A stretch of 64,000 bases of DNA from Brevibacillus porteri (GCF_003013475.1 NZ_PXZO01000010.1:1-64000); one strand, 5' to 3'. Positions 16,065 through 25,267 are shown, counted from the first letter of the stretch. The notes: generated by a model from the letters alone, not told the origin. Numbers and translations are program-made.

Positions 16065-16579
16065 GTCTCATTCTGACAGGTGAGCGGCTCATCATTCGCG
16101 AATTGCTGCGCGAGGACTTACCCGACTTACTCGCCACCTACAACAGTAATCCAAAGTACAATCAGCTTCGAAACGGCATGAGTACAGTAAGTCTTGCTGA
16201 ACTGGAAGCCGAATATGACGCCACCATACGCATACCTTCCGGACATTGGCTCGCCATTACTCGTGAAGGTACGATCATCGGAGTCATCCATATCGTCCTC
16301 TCCAGTGAAAACGATCCAAAAAGCTGGATTAGTCTCTTGCTACTGCATGCCGACTATCAGCAGCAGGGCTTTGGAAAAGAGGCAGTGGCGCTCATAGAAG
16401 ACTACTGCATCCAACATGGCAGTCAGCATGTTCATCACGGTGTCATTGCGCATAATGAACCCGCTCTTCTTTTCTGGGGGCGGCTTGGCTATGAGCAGTA
16501 TCGTCAGGTGAAGGCACCAGTCGGTCGTCTGACACAACCGGTGCTGCTGGTAGCCAAGTGGCTAACCCCTACAAAGTAA
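16061..16579 (+). CDS. GNAT family N-acetyltransferase (RimJ/L-like)
   Basis: 172-residue acetyltransferase with GERLIIRELLREDLPDL at the N-terminus, as in the RimJ/RimL subgroup, and motif A as DYQQQGFGKEAVALIEDY (about residues 105-122). C-terminal HNEPALLFWGRLGYE is the usual motif B. Translation is coupled to the DinB gene by a 4-bp overlap. The substrate could be an N-terminal amino group or a small amine. Confidence 0.88.
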   Translation: MSLILTGERLIIRELLREDLPDLLATYNSNPKYNQLRNGMSTVSLAELEAEYDATIRIPSGHWLAITREGTIIGVIHIVLSSENDPKSWISLLLLHADYQQQGFGKEAVALIEDYCIQHGSQHVHHGVIAHNEPALLFWGRLGYEQYRQVKAPVGRLTQPVLLVAKWLTPTK

Positions 16580-16592
16580 GGAGGTGAAATAT

Positions 16593-16696
16593 ATGAACCG
16601 TCGCCTTTTTGAAAATGATGTGCCCTGCCTCCTCTCCTAGTCGGTGAGGAAGCGGTTCTCTTACTGCCTCCCGGCTACGGAATAACGCTCGAATGA
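16593..16696 (+). pseudogene. Possible frameshifted mini-gene before the DMT transporter
   Basis: An AAGGAGG Shine-Dalgarno (16578-16584), 8 nt before ATG 16593, drives a 15-codon ORF (MNRRLFENDVPCLLS) ending at TAG 16638-16640. In the -1 frame the sequence stays open with a protein-like reading (LPPLLVGEEAVLLL, then PPGYGITLE) to TGA 16694-16696, which overlaps an ATG that is in frame with the transporter gene. One missing base in the CCCTGC run near 16623-16628 would join both parts into about 34 residues. Alternatives are a short leader peptide or real frameshifting; none is proven. Confidence 0.35.
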
Positions 16697-16725
16697 TTGA
16701 TTCATTATTCCGGGAGGGACTTGTT

Positions 16726-17664
16726 ATGTCACAATCACAATGGAAGCAAATGTTTTTGGGTGCTGTCTGCCTAACGCTCGCGGCAGCGATCTGGGGCGGT
16801 GTTTATGTAGTCAGCAAGGTCGTGTTGGAAGTAATTCCACCGTTCACACTATTGATTTTGCGCTTTTTCATTGCTTTAGTCGTGTTGGGGACATTTACCG
16901 TTGCTCACAAGGAGCGTGTCGCGAAAAAGGATTATCCTCTACTGATGGCCATCGCATTCGTCGGGGTCACGATCTCAATCGCCGCGCAATTTCTTGGTAC
17001 CAAGCTGTCTACTGCCCACATGGGTGCATTGATTACCTCCGCATCGCCTGCCTTTATTGCCATTTTTGCGGTCTGGCTACTAAAGGAGCGCATCCATCTG
17101 AAGCAGGCAGCGGGTATTTTGTTAGCGACGATTGGTGTGATCATCGTCATCGGTGTTCCAGATCAAGCTGACGCCCAGTCTTCCCTGACAGGCAACCTGA
17201 TTTTGCTCGTAGCAGCGATTAGCTGGGGATTGTATACCGTTCTCAGCAAAAAGGCAACGCTGCGCTATTCGTCCCTGCTAGTCACTACCTACGTTGCATT
17301 GTTTGGCATCATCTTTACGAGTCCGCTCATGTTTTGGGAGCTGTCTGCCACGCCTGTCTCCTGGCAATTTGGTTGGGACATCTGGGCAGGCGTCCTCTAT
17401 ATCGGGGTGATTTCTACCGCAGGTGCTTTTTATTTGTGGAACAAAGGCTTCGAGCTGATACCCGCAGGGAGTGGGGCTGGGTTCTTTTTTGTTCAGCCCA
17501 TTGTCGGTGCATGTTTAGGCTGGCTGTTGCTACATGAACATTTGGGTGTTGGCTTTTTCGCTGGCGGCGCATTTATTTTCCTTGGTGTCGCCTTGTCCAC
17601 TCTGCGAACACGTGAATCGACGAAGGAACATCCTCTCCCCCATTACAACGAGAAGCAAGGCTAA
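16726..17664 (+). CDS. EamA/DMT superfamily transporter (RhaT/YdcZ-type exporter)
   Basis: 312 residues with ten predicted transmembrane helices in two EamA repeats; AAAIWGGVYVVSKVV and AAISWGLYTVLSKKA are the matching starts of repeats 1 and 2. The superfamily exports metabolites such as amino acids or nucleosides. CGGGAGGGAC precedes ATG 16726. An in-frame ATG at 16693 overlaps the preceding reading frame's stop but has no Shine-Dalgarno of its own. Between the two lies an 8-bp perfect hairpin (CGGAATAA with TTATTCCG) ending next to the ribosome binding site. Confidence 0.9.
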   Translation: MSQSQWKQMFLGAVCLTLAAAIWGGVYVVSKVVLEVIPPFTLLILRFFIALVVLGTFTVAHKERVAKKDYPLLMAIAFVGVTISIAAQFLGTKLSTAHMGALITSASPAFIAIFAVWLLKERIHLKQAAGILLATIGVIIVIGVPDQADAQSSLTGNLILLVAAISWGLYTVLSKKATLRYSSLLVTTYVALFGIIFTSPLMFWELSATPVSWQFGWDIWAGVLYIGVISTAGAFYLWNKGFELIPAGSGAGFFFVQPIVGACLGWLLLHEHLGVGFFAGGAFIFLGVALSTLRTRESTKEHPLPHYNEKQG

Positions 17665-17686
17665 AAATCATGTATGCTTACATGCT

Positions 17687-17722
17687 ACGAGGACTTCCCA
17701 TTCGTTGGGAAGCCCTCGTTTT
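17687..17722. terminator. Terminator after the DMT transporter
   Basis: ACGAGGACTTCCC pairs with GGGAAGCCCTCGT (one mismatch), followed by TTTC. It lies between convergent genes. Confidence 0.75.
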
Positions 17723-17729
17723 CTTATGC

Positions 17730-18749
17730 TTATGGACGAAAATATTGTCGGACGCTTCCTTTTTCGAAAGATAGCTCCACTTCAGCAAATGCTCCATTAA
17801 TAAACGTGATTTGTGGCGGTATATGCCCGCAATCTACATCGTAGAGGACAGGAACTTGCAGCTCAGCAGCCAACTCCTGATAGACGTCTTCCACGGTATA
17901 GCCGTCGACCGCCTGATTCGCTGGACTGCGCCCAAACATGATCCCCGCACAATGATCGAACCATCCGGCCAGCTTCATCTGTACCAAAGATCTGCGCAGA
18001 TCGGTCGTAGAAAGCTCACAGTTTTCCAAATACCAGATGATCGCTTCATTCCCGATCTGTTCTTTTTGAAACGTTTGCACGTCCCCATACGGTGTGCCGA
18101 TCACATGCCGAATGGTATCGATACAGCCGCCAAGTAGCCGGCCCTGCATGTTTACGTGGGGAGTAGTCTCTGTGGTTTTCCATACAGTCGGTTCTGTCAG
18201 GTGAAAGATATGCGGCGAAGGATTCGTATGCTGCCATTCCTTTTGATACATCGGGGAAGAGTACTGCAACACAGATTCGCCCTCTTTCGTTGACAGAACC
18301 GTTTCCCACATGGCGGTCGTCTCATCCATATCTGCTCCACGCAAATCCACCAGATTCGTCCCATGGGCAGTAGCCATCCCCGTTTTTAATGTAATCGCGA
18401 GCAACAGCACACTCACATCTGAATAGCCTAACACCCATTTTGGTTGCATGGACTGAAAATCAAGCTTGTCTAAAATCTCAATCAGCAGCTCGCCACCCCA
18501 GGGAGGGATGATGATATCGACGTCTTCCTCTTGCATCAGGGAGTTCCATTCGGCTGCGCGTTTTGTGGCAGGAGCTGACTTGGCTTTTTCCTGTGTCCAG
18601 ACTGTATCTTTGCAAACGATGGAATACCCCCTGCTCTCCATACGACTACATGCCAGTCTGATTAGTTCATGCAAATACGCTGGTACACCAGATGATGGCG
18701 CAGTTACCCCTATAGTAGCGCCCTTTTTTAACGATGGATACGTGATCAT
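17730..18749 (-). CDS. LD-carboxypeptidase / MccF-type S66 peptidase
   Basis: 339-residue serine peptidase of family S66. The nucleophile is Ser110 in LGYSDVSVLL, the nucleophile-elbow strand being preceded by IIPPWGGELL; the catalytic Glu and His fit WYLENCELS and DVDCGHIPPQ. Members cleave the L-D bond of peptidoglycan tetrapeptides during recycling, or (MccF) detoxify microcin C-like aminoacyl-nucleotides. The length and GGELLIEILDKLDF favour the MccF-like branch. Start ATG 18749 has GGGAGGG upstream; an ORF start at 18851 would add 34 unlikely residues. Confidence 0.9.
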   Translation of the reverse strand: MITYPSLKKGATIGVTAPSSGVPAYLHELIRLACSRMESRGYSIVCKDTVWTQEKAKSAPATKRAAEWNSLMQEEDVDIIIPPWGGELLIEILDKLDFQSMQPKWVLGYSDVSVLLLAITLKTGMATAHGTNLVDLRGADMDETTAMWETVLSTKEGESVLQYSSPMYQKEWQHTNPSPHIFHLTEPTVWKTTETTPHVNMQGRLLGGCIDTIRHVIGTPYGDVQTFQKEQIGNEAIIWYLENCELSTTDLRRSLVQMKLAGWFDHCAGIMFGRSPANQAVDGYTVEDVYQELAAELQVPVLYDVDCGHIPPQITFINGAFAEVELSFEKGSVRQYFRP

Positions 18750-18848
18750 GCTTCTCCCTCCCGCTCGCTCTGTATGATTTTGGATAATCATACCACATAC
18801 CACCAAAGTATCTTCCAGGCTCTCATCACTACGACTACTTTTCTTAGA

Positions 18849-18875
18849 CAAAAAAAAGACGACCTATGGCCGTCA
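18849..18875 (-). terminator. Terminator after the lipoprotein gene
   Basis: On the minus strand GACGGCC pairs with GGTCGTC (one G-U) around a 3-nt loop and is followed by eight T. Confidence 0.75.
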
Positions 18876-18941
18876 TCAAGTTATATAAAACGGGAGGGAA
18901 GTAGAGGAGTTCAAACGAACGTGTTTTGAGTTCGTGAATGA

Positions 18942-19292
18942 TTACTTCTTGCTGGCGTCAGTCGTTGCAGCCTGTCCAGTGGAACCGCTGTTGTCAGTTC
19001 CCGCAGCACCAGGCGATCCAGTGCTGGTACCTGCATCAGAATTGGCATCTGTCGCAGGTGCTTCCGTAGACGAACCTTTGTCCGCAGAGGCATCCGTTGT
19101 AGACTGATCTTGCGAAACCGAGCTATCGGTCGATTGTCCGCTATCAGTAGTGGAGGAGCCCGGAGCGGTTTCGCTTGTCGTGCCCTCTGGTTGTGTCGCC
19201 GGTTCAGGTGTTCCTGTTGTGTCAGAGCAGGCAACCAAGCTGCCAGACAGGAGTAATGCGACAGTGGCAATGGAGAACCATTTTTTGTTCAT
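18942..19292 (-). CDS. Low-complexity Ser/Thr/Asp-rich lipoprotein
   Basis: 116 residues. Signal peptide MNKKWFSIATVALLLSGSLVAC with a lipobox LVAC and predicted lipidated Cys22; the rest is almost only S, T, D, G, A, P, E and Q, hence disordered and acidic. Function is unknown; such tails are cell-wall spacers or spore or envelope linkers. ATG 19292 is 7 nt after AAAGGGG, and ATG 19298 is too close to it. The start lies about 155 bp from a two-component operon on the same strand, which has no known link. Confidence 0.82.
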   Translation of the reverse strand: MNKKWFSIATVALLLSGSLVACSDTTGTPEPATQPEGTTSETAPGSSTTDSGQSTDSSVSQDQSTTDASADKGSSTEAPATDANSDAGTSTGSPGAAGTDNSGSTGQAATTDASKK

Positions 19293-19447
19293 GTTCATTC
19301 CCCTTTCATTCCTTGGCTTCGTGACCTTCTCGCTGTCACACCTATATCGTAACGGGCAAAGATAACCATTCTGTAAGGAAAGTGGGAAAAAACGATGTTC
19401 AAAATATGAAAAAAGTATGACCATGATCATTTGGAGTGGATCATGCT

Positions 19448-20884
19448 TTAGTTCTCCGGCTTAATCCTTGGAAGCCATATCGTAAAAGTACTGCCTTTCC
19501 CAGGCGTACTCTCTACTCTACATTTGCCATCATGCAGTTCTACCAGCTCTTTTACAATGGCGAGACCAAGTCCTGTCCCTTTATTGTTCTTGGAACGTCC
19601 CCGATCTACTTTGAAAAAACGTTCCCAGATGCGATCCAGGTCATCTGCGGCAATCCCCATCCCTGTATCGATCACTTGAATCTGTACGTATTCCTCTTCC
19701 AGCGAAGCACGCATGCGAATTTCACCTGTAGTCGTAAACTTGAGCGCATTCTTCACCAGATTTTTCAGAATTTGCGCGATCCGGTCCTTGTCAGCATAAA
19801 TTCGCGGAAGCTCGTCCTCTACCTCTACTCCCATGCGAAGCCCTTTTTCCTCTGCTTCTTGATGGAAGGAAAAAGCAACCCGATTCATGACATCTGCCAC
19901 ATCGACAGGGAACTTGGCCAGATTTACTTCGTTGTTCTCCAGCTTCATCAAGTCCATCAGGTCATCCACCAAGCGATTCACTTGCATCGTTTCGGTGTAC
20001 ATCACAGCGTAATACTTCTGTCGCGCCTCTTCTTCTTCTACCAAGCCGTCTTGCAACGCCTCGAGAAAACCTTGGATCGCGGTGAGAGGCGTCCGCAATT
20101 CATGGGAGACATTCGCCAAAAAATCATTGCGCACTTGCTCCAGATGATGACGCTCCTGCTCTACCTTCTCCAGCTTCTGTGCCATTGTATTGATCGTCTG
20201 CGCCAAGTCGCTGATCTCGTCAGACGTATCGACCTGAACGCGCTCTGCATAATTCCCGCGACCAATTTCAGCCGCTGTTCTCTCAATGGTTCGCAATGGG
20301 CGGGAGATTGACCATGACAAATACGAAACCATGATCGTAGAAAGAAGCACCCCAAACAATGTCGCCCACAGAATCGACTCGCGCATTTGACCAAAGGTTT
20401 TCTCAATTCCTTCAATCGGCGCGTGCAAAATAATTCCGCCATAGACGTTTTCGCCCTCGCCCCACGGGACGGAGACCGACAACATCGGGTCATCCAGACC
20501 TTCGATTTGCAGCTCGGTTACCGCGCTTTTTCCGTGAAGCACGTTACTCGCGATGGAAACTGCCACGGACTTGCCCGTAAGCATCTCATCCTTCATCGAA
20601 GTCGCGACGATTTTTCCTTTCGTATCAAATAACCAGATGCGGGTATCAAATGACTCGTCCAGCATCGCCAGCTTGTCCAAGAGCTGTTTGTTTACTTCAT
20701 TACTGTTATGGATAGCGGCATTCACTTTTTTCGCCATCCGCAAAAGCTCTTCTTCCTTGGCATTGTAGATGTACTCCTTCGTAAAAAAGGAGAGAACAAT
20801 ACCGGTAATCCCCAGCCCCACCAAAACGGTAGCCAAAAAGCTGACCAGCAGTCTGCGATAGATACTTTTCGACATGCCTAGCAT
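19448..20884 (-). CDS. Sensor histidine kinase
   Basis: 478 residues: TM1 about 11-33, extracytoplasmic sensor of about 130 residues, TM2 near 170-192, HAMP (SISRPLRTIERTAAEIGRG), DHp with His261 in NVSHELRTPLTAI, and an ATPase domain with NLVKNALKF, DTGMGIAADD and GTGLGLAIVK. Layout resembles Bacillus YclK/PhoR-type kinases. The ATG overlaps the stop of the regulator by one base (TGATG), and GGGGTGG lies upstream. The stimulus is unknown. Confidence 0.93.
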   Translation of the reverse strand: MLGMSKSIYRRLLVSFLATVLVGLGITGIVLSFFTKEYIYNAKEEELLRMAKKVNAAIHNSNEVNKQLLDKLAMLDESFDTRIWLFDTKGKIVATSMKDEMLTGKSVAVSIASNVLHGKSAVTELQIEGLDDPMLSVSVPWGEGENVYGGIILHAPIEGIEKTFGQMRESILWATLFGVLLSTIMVSYLSWSISRPLRTIERTAAEIGRGNYAERVQVDTSDEISDLAQTINTMAQKLEKVEQERHHLEQVRNDFLANVSHELRTPLTAIQGFLEALQDGLVEEEEARQKYYAVMYTETMQVNRLVDDLMDLMKLENNEVNLAKFPVDVADVMNRVAFSFHQEAEEKGLRMGVEVEDELPRIYADKDRIAQILKNLVKNALKFTTTGEIRMRASLEEEYVQIQVIDTGMGIAADDLDRIWERFFKVDRGRSKNNKGTGLGLAIVKELVELHDGKCRVESTPGKGSTFTIWLPRIKPEN

Positions 20885-21582
20885 CAGTTATCCACCCCAA
20901 ACTTGTAGCCGATCCCCCAAACTGTTTGAATGCATTCATAAGGGAGCTTATCTAATCGCTGTCTGATCTTTTTAATATGAACATCGATCGTTCGAACATC
21001 GCCAAAATAATCGAAGCCCCACACTTGTTCCAGCAATTGCTCCCGTGACCATACACTTCCCGGAGATTTGACAAGTTGAACGAGCAGATCAAACTCCTTC
21101 GGGCGAAAGCTCACTTTTTCCCCGGCAACGATCACTTCTCGTTTATCCAGGTCAATCGTCAATTGATCAAAAGCAAATGTCCGAAGCACTGCCTCATCTT
21201 CTACTCTTGGCTTTGGCTGCAATCTGCGCATAATCGCGCGGATACGAGCAACGATCTCACGTGGACTAAACGGCTTCGTTACGTAATCATCCGCTCCGAG
21301 CTCCAAGCCGAGTACACGATCAAACTCCTCATCCTTTGCCGTCAGCATAATAATCGGCGTATCCCACTTCTTGCGGATTTCCCGACATGCTTCAAAGCCG
21401 TCCACCTGTGGCATCATGACATCGAGAATCACCACATCCGGCTGTTCCTTTTCCATCATCTCAAGAGCTTCTCTTCCATCTGTTGCTGAGATAAGCTCGA
21501 TTTGTTGTTTTTCAAAATAAAGGCGAATAATTTCGCGTACGTTTGGATCGTCATCGGCAACCAAGACTTTCATCGTGGACAT
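20884..21582 (-). CDS. OmpR/PhoB family response regulator
   Basis: 232 residues: receiver domain with Asp10-12 cluster, phospho-acceptor Asp54 (VVILDVMMPQ), TAKD and YVTKPFSPRE, then a winged-helix domain ending in VDVHIKKIRQRLD-type recognition helix and TVWGIGYKFG wing. Start ATG 21582 follows GGGAGG at 9 nt; upstream in-frame ATGs from 21669 are rejected. It is the first gene of the regulator-kinase operon. Confidence 0.95.
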   Translation of the reverse strand: MSTMKVLVADDDPNVREIIRLYFEKQQIELISATDGREALEMMEKEQPDVVILDVMMPQVDGFEACREIRKKWDTPIIMLTAKDEEFDRVLGLELGADDYVTKPFSPREIVARIRAIMRRLQPKPRVEDEAVLRTFAFDQLTIDLDKREVIVAGEKVSFRPKEFDLLVQLVKSPGSVWSREQLLEQVWGFDYFGDVRTIDVHIKKIRQRLDKLPYECIQTVWGIGYKFGVDN

Positions 21583-21737
21583 AGCCAATAACCTCCCTTC
21601 TTTCAAAACGACATAGAATGAAACATGTCGTTCAGACAATTTACGTTTTTCCATGGTAACATAGATCACCCGTGTTGTGGACGGATAGAAGTCCTATCCA
21701 GCTGGTAAAAGCAGGACAAGAATTGTTTGCGACATGA

Positions 21738-21774
21738 AAAAAGCGAGTGGACCTAAAGCCCACTCGCTCTTTAT
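21738..21774. terminator. Terminator after brnQ
   Basis: AAAGCGAGTGG pairs with CCACTCGCTCTTT around a 10-nt loop. On the minus strand a six-T run follows, so it mainly ends brnQ transcription. Confidence 0.85.
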
Positions 21775-21777
21775 TCT

Positions 21778-23112
21778 TTACTTCGTTTCTCTTACAATCG
21801 GGACACTGCGTGTGAGGCTAGCCCACAACAACCCTAACAGTGCGCCTGCAAAGGCTGGCACCAGCCAACCAATTCCTACTTTGTACAGTGGCAATTGTTC
21901 CAAGATTGGCGTCAGAGAGTCGATAGACAATCCAAGCTGAGATGCTCCATCCAACAGACTGATGACAGCCGTTGCCGTGATCGCGCCTACGTATACGGCA
22001 CGATGTCCATTAAACATCCGATCACAAAACGTCAGCAGCATCAGCACAATCGCCAGCGGATAAATCGCCATCAAGACAGGCACTGAGAAGGTAATCAGCT
22101 GCGTCAAGCCTACGTTTGCTACCGCAGCACTGAACACACACAGGATCACAGCCATTTTCTTGTAGGAGATGCTAGGAATACGACTCGAGAAAAATTGACT
22201 GCACGCTGTGACGAGTCCAACAGAAGTCGTGAGGCAAGCAAGCGTAACAGCTGCTCCCAGCAGGAGTGAGCCTAATGGACCGAACAGTTGCAGCACAACC
22301 CCAGTTAAGATCTGACCGCCGTTTGCTGATTTCGCAATCGAAACACTCGTCGCTCCCAGATAGCTGAGGGCAAGGTATACGAGTCCGAGACCCGTAGCGG
22401 CGAGAATTCCGGCTTTGATCGTAGACCACATCACTTTTTTGCGATCGATGATACCTCTATCCTGAACAGCCGATGTTACTACCAGACCAAATACCATCGC
22501 AGCCAACGCATCGAGTGTCAGATAGCCTTCGATAAATCCTTTGAAAAATGCTGTATCCTGATAGGCGCCTGTCGGCTGTCCTACCTCACCCAAAGGCGAA
22601 ATGAGTGATTTGACAAACATCAGACCAATGATGATCAAAAGAGCAGGTGTTAAGATTTTACCGATTCGATCCACCAGCTTGCTCGGGTTCAGACTCAACC
22701 AGAAGGTGATGGTAAAATAGACGATCGTGGTCACAAAAAGCGGTACCCAACTGCCTTTCATGGATTCAGGCAAATACGGCAACACGCCCATCTCAAAGGT
22801 TACTGTACCTGTCCGCGGAATCGCCATGAATGGACCAATCGACAGATACACAATAAAGGTGAACACAGCTGCAAACATTGGATGGACTCTTGACGCCATC
22901 GTCTGCAAATTACCACCAGCCAAGCCTACCGCAATGATTCCCAGTAAAGGCAGACCTACACCGGTAATCAAAAAGCCGGCCATCGCGACCCAAACATTAT
23001 CTCCTGCAGCTTGTCCTAGAGCTGGCGGAAAAATCATGTTCCCTGCTCCAAAGAATAGGGCAAACAGCATCAAACCAATTGTAATTGTTTCTTTCGTTGA
23101 AAGTTCTTTCAT
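21778..23112 (-). CDS. brnQ: Branched-chain amino acid:cation symporter BrnQ
   Basis: 444 residues, twelve hydrophobic segments, LIVCS family. The start MKELSTKETITIGLMLFALFFGAGNMIFPP contains the family hallmark FFGAGNMIFPP in TM1. It imports leucine, isoleucine and valine with Na+ or H+. ATG 23112 is preceded by GAGAGGATTCAT; the ORF's earlier start at 23184 lies in AT-rich DNA. The 119-bp AT-rich region upstream shows no T-box. It may still be under CodY control, but I did not find a clear CodY motif. Confidence 0.94.
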   Translation of the reverse strand: MKELSTKETITIGLMLFALFFGAGNMIFPPALGQAAGDNVWVAMAGFLITGVGLPLLGIIAVGLAGGNLQTMASRVHPMFAAVFTFIVYLSIGPFMAIPRTGTVTFEMGVLPYLPESMKGSWVPLFVTTIVYFTITFWLSLNPSKLVDRIGKILTPALLIIIGLMFVKSLISPLGEVGQPTGAYQDTAFFKGFIEGYLTLDALAAMVFGLVVTSAVQDRGIIDRKKVMWSTIKAGILAATGLGLVYLALSYLGATSVSIAKSANGGQILTGVVLQLFGPLGSLLLGAAVTLACLTTSVGLVTACSQFFSSRIPSISYKKMAVILCVFSAAVANVGLTQLITFSVPVLMAIYPLAIVLMLLTFCDRMFNGHRAVYVGAITATAVISLLDGASQLGLSIDSLTPILEQLPLYKVGIGWLVPAFAGALLGLLWASLTRSVPIVRETK

Positions 23113-23231
23113 ATGAATCCTCTCAATATTGTTTAATAAAATAAAATTTTCATTAGTATAACTTAAAATTAACTCACTATTCAACCTTTAATTTTTTAAA
23201 ATTATTGAACTTTTGTTAAAAATGAAAGTTT

Positions 23232-24161
23232 TTACAGGTCAAATACCTCTTTTCTCTTGATCGCCCCCACTGCTTCCCATACGTAGAGACAATAGATACT
23301 ACGCCATGGAGCCCACTTTTCCCCTATCTTGCGAATATCGTTTTCATTTGGCTTCGAATTCATTCCATAGAGGTGAACAATTCCATTTCGCAAACCGATG
23401 TCAGCAGCCGGCAACAAGTCTGGACGCCCCATCCCAAACATGAGAAGGCACTCTACTGTCCACCGTCCAATTCCTCGCAGCGAAGTGAGGTACGTAATGA
23501 TTTCCTCGTCACCCATTGTCCATAGTCTTTCCAAATCTACCGTTTCATTCACAATGGCACGGGCGAAATCGATAATATACTCTGCTTTTCGCTGACTAAA
23601 TTGCAGTGTACGCAAATCCTCTACAGTCAATCTCGCTACCGCGTCAGGAGTCGGAAAAGCGATGATGCCCTCGCCGTTTGGTTTTTCTACTGGGTCACCT
23701 GCCAGTGTCACCAGCCTCTCGGTCAAATTGGCTGCAAAGGTCAGATTGATCTGCTGCCCGACAATGGTCTTGACCATACACTGAAATAAATCTGCATCCA
23801 GCATAAGACGAAGACCGCGAAACCGCTCGGTCAGAATGGCGAGTTCCTTTTCCGCCCTCATTTGCTCGTAAATAACGGATAGATCCAAATCGGCACTAAA
23901 AGTACGGCGGATCATTTTTTCTAGCAGCTGCTGGTCTGTCGTGGACAAAATCGCCTGTGTCTCGTAGCGCAATGCGGGTTCTTCCAAGCTGCCCACAAAT
24001 TGCATCTGGACCAGAACAGGCCGTATGCCGATACGAAAGACGCGCTCTAGGCTATTTTTTTCTTTATTCACACGTATCTGCGTATCTGGATGTGTCTCAA
24101 GACGCCGAAGCAACCGGTCAAAAGAATACGGGGGAGTAAGCGAAATAATCGAATAATTCAC
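23232..24161 (-). CDS. DNA-3-methyladenine glycosylase, AlkA-like (HhH-GPD)
   Basis: 309-residue base-excision repair glycosylase. The N-terminal 100 residues resemble the AlkA N-domain; IVGQQINLTFAANLT begins the core, and the helix-hairpin-helix LRGIGRWTVECLLMF is followed by the catalytic Asp in LLPAADIGL. It excises alkylated purines. GTG 24161 is preferred, with AAAGGTGAG 8 nt upstream; the longer ORF start at 24233 overlaps the preceding gene's terminator. It is downstream of, and on the same strand as, proline dehydrogenase, separated by a terminator. Confidence 0.9.
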   Translation of the reverse strand: MNYSIISLTPPYSFDRLLRRLETHPDTQIRVNKEKNSLERVFRIGIRPVLVQMQFVGSLEEPALRYETQAILSTTDQQLLEKMIRRTFSADLDLSVIYEQMRAEKELAILTERFRGLRLMLDADLFQCMVKTIVGQQINLTFAANLTERLVTLAGDPVEKPNGEGIIAFPTPDAVARLTVEDLRTLQFSQRKAEYIIDFARAIVNETVDLERLWTMGDEEIITYLTSLRGIGRWTVECLLMFGMGRPDLLPAADIGLRNGIVHLYGMNSKPNENDIRKIGEKWAPWRSIYCLYVWEAVGAIKRKEVFDL

Positions 24162-24185
24162 AAGACTCTCACCTTTCCAGATAAA

Positions 24186-24213
24186 ATAAAAACCTCCGGA
24201 GAATCCTCCGAAG
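24186..24213 (-). terminator. Terminator after proline dehydrogenase
   Basis: On the minus strand CCTTCGGAG pairs with CTCCGGAGG (one G-U) across a 4-nt loop, followed by TTTTTATTTTAT. Confidence 0.85.
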
Positions 24214-24236
24214 GTGTCAAGTATACTTCGCAAAGC

Positions 24237-25157
24237 TTATTTCGTAAACATCCCTTTGAGAACAAATTTTACGTTAGCCGGACTTTCTGCCAAACGGCGC
24301 ATGAAATATCCATACCAGTCGTTTCCATACGGTACATAAACACGCATTTTATAGCCTTCGCGAGCCAAGTCAATTTGGGACTGCGTACGAATGCCATACA
24401 GCATTTGGAATTCAAACTGTGTGCGCGGGATGTTGTGTTCCTTTTCCAGCTTTTTCACAAAATCAATGATGTTGTCATCATGGGTTGCCACAGCAGCGTA
24501 CCCACCGTTCAACAGATGCTGCTTGATGATTTTCTTGTAGTTCTCATCTACATCTGGCTTGTTCGGGTAAGCGACTTCAGGAGACTCCTTGTAAGCTCCT
24601 TTTACGAGACGGAAGTTCACTTTTTTGTCCTTCAGGCTGTCGATATCATCCGCTGCTTTGTAGAGATACGCCTGAATAACGGTTCCTACGTTGTCGTACT
24701 CTTGCAGTAATTCGTTCAGAATCTCCATGGTCACGTGATTGTGTGCATAGTCCTCCATGTCGATACGAACGAAAATGTTTCCGTTTTTCTTAGCCGAATC
24801 CAAAATGCGTCTCATGTTGTTCATGCAGAGCTCACGACTGATGTCCAGACCGAGCGAAGTCATTTTCAACGAGAGATTGCAATCGACACCGGATTGGTGG
24901 ATCGCTTCCAGCGTTTTGATGCAATAGTCAGCAGACTCGTTTGCTTCCTCTACACTGAACACGAATTCGCCCAGATGATCCAGCGTGCACACGAGACCTT
25001 GCTGATTCAGCTTACGTACGGCGCTAATTGCCTCCGCAATGGTTTGACCGGATACAAAGCGACTCGCTCCAAAGCGCAGACCCCACTTTTTCGCGGCAGA
25101 ATTTAAGGTTTTGTTTTTAGATAAAAATAGAAAGAAATCCTTCATAGCTTGTTCCAT
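24237..25157 (-). CDS. Proline dehydrogenase (PutB/FadM type)
   Basis: 306-residue monofunctional FAD-dependent proline dehydrogenase that oxidises L-proline to pyrroline-5-carboxylate. The barrel motifs are intact: LDHLGE near residue 60, the KMTSLGLD strand, FVRIDMEDYAHN, FRLVKGAYKES, ATHDD and the C-terminal MRVYVPYGNDWYGYFMRRLAE-type substrate-binding helix (YxxRRLAE). ATG 25157 lies after GAGGAGGAGA. A -24/-12 promoter about 45 bp upstream and a divergent sigma-54 activator predict proline-inducible expression. No P5C dehydrogenase gene is present here. Confidence 0.95.
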   Translation of the reverse strand: MEQAMKDFFLFLSKNKTLNSAAKKWGLRFGASRFVSGQTIAEAISAVRKLNQQGLVCTLDHLGEFVFSVEEANESADYCIKTLEAIHQSGVDCNLSLKMTSLGLDISRELCMNNMRRILDSAKKNGNIFVRIDMEDYAHNHVTMEILNELLQEYDNVGTVIQAYLYKAADDIDSLKDKKVNFRLVKGAYKESPEVAYPNKPDVDENYKKIIKQHLLNGGYAAVATHDDNIIDFVKKLEKEHNIPRTQFEFQMLYGIRTQSQIDLAREGYKMRVYVPYGNDWYGYFMRRLAESPANVKFVLKGMFTK

Positions 25158-25200
25158 CGTTGACTGTCTCCTCCTCAACGTACTCTGTCCACTTCTACTA

Positions 25201-25215
25201 GCATGAATCGTGCCA
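25201..25215 (-). promoter_or_regulatory. Sigma-54 (-24/-12) promoter of proline dehydrogenase
   Basis: Minus strand TGGCACG-ATTC-ATGC against the consensus TGGCACG-N4-TTGC: 10 of 11 specified bases match with exact spacing. Transcription would start near 25189, about 32 nt before the ATG. The divergent gene encodes a sigma-54 activator with an intact GAFTGA loop. Confidence 0.8.
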
Positions 25216-25267
25216 ACTTATTCTCGTAAGCGCTATCCTGAAGTCTCTACGTCACTTTCAACACATA

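Noticed and set aside
16620-16640. Programmed -1 frameshift joining the mini-ORF to its second frame
   Set aside because: No slippery X-XXY-YYZ heptamer or stimulatory structure of the usual kind was found at the frame change; kept only as a possible lesion.
23113-23231. T-box leader for brnQ
   Set aside because: Only 119 bp of AT-rich DNA, with no specifier loop, AGTA-type motif or GGGTGGNACCGCG sequence.
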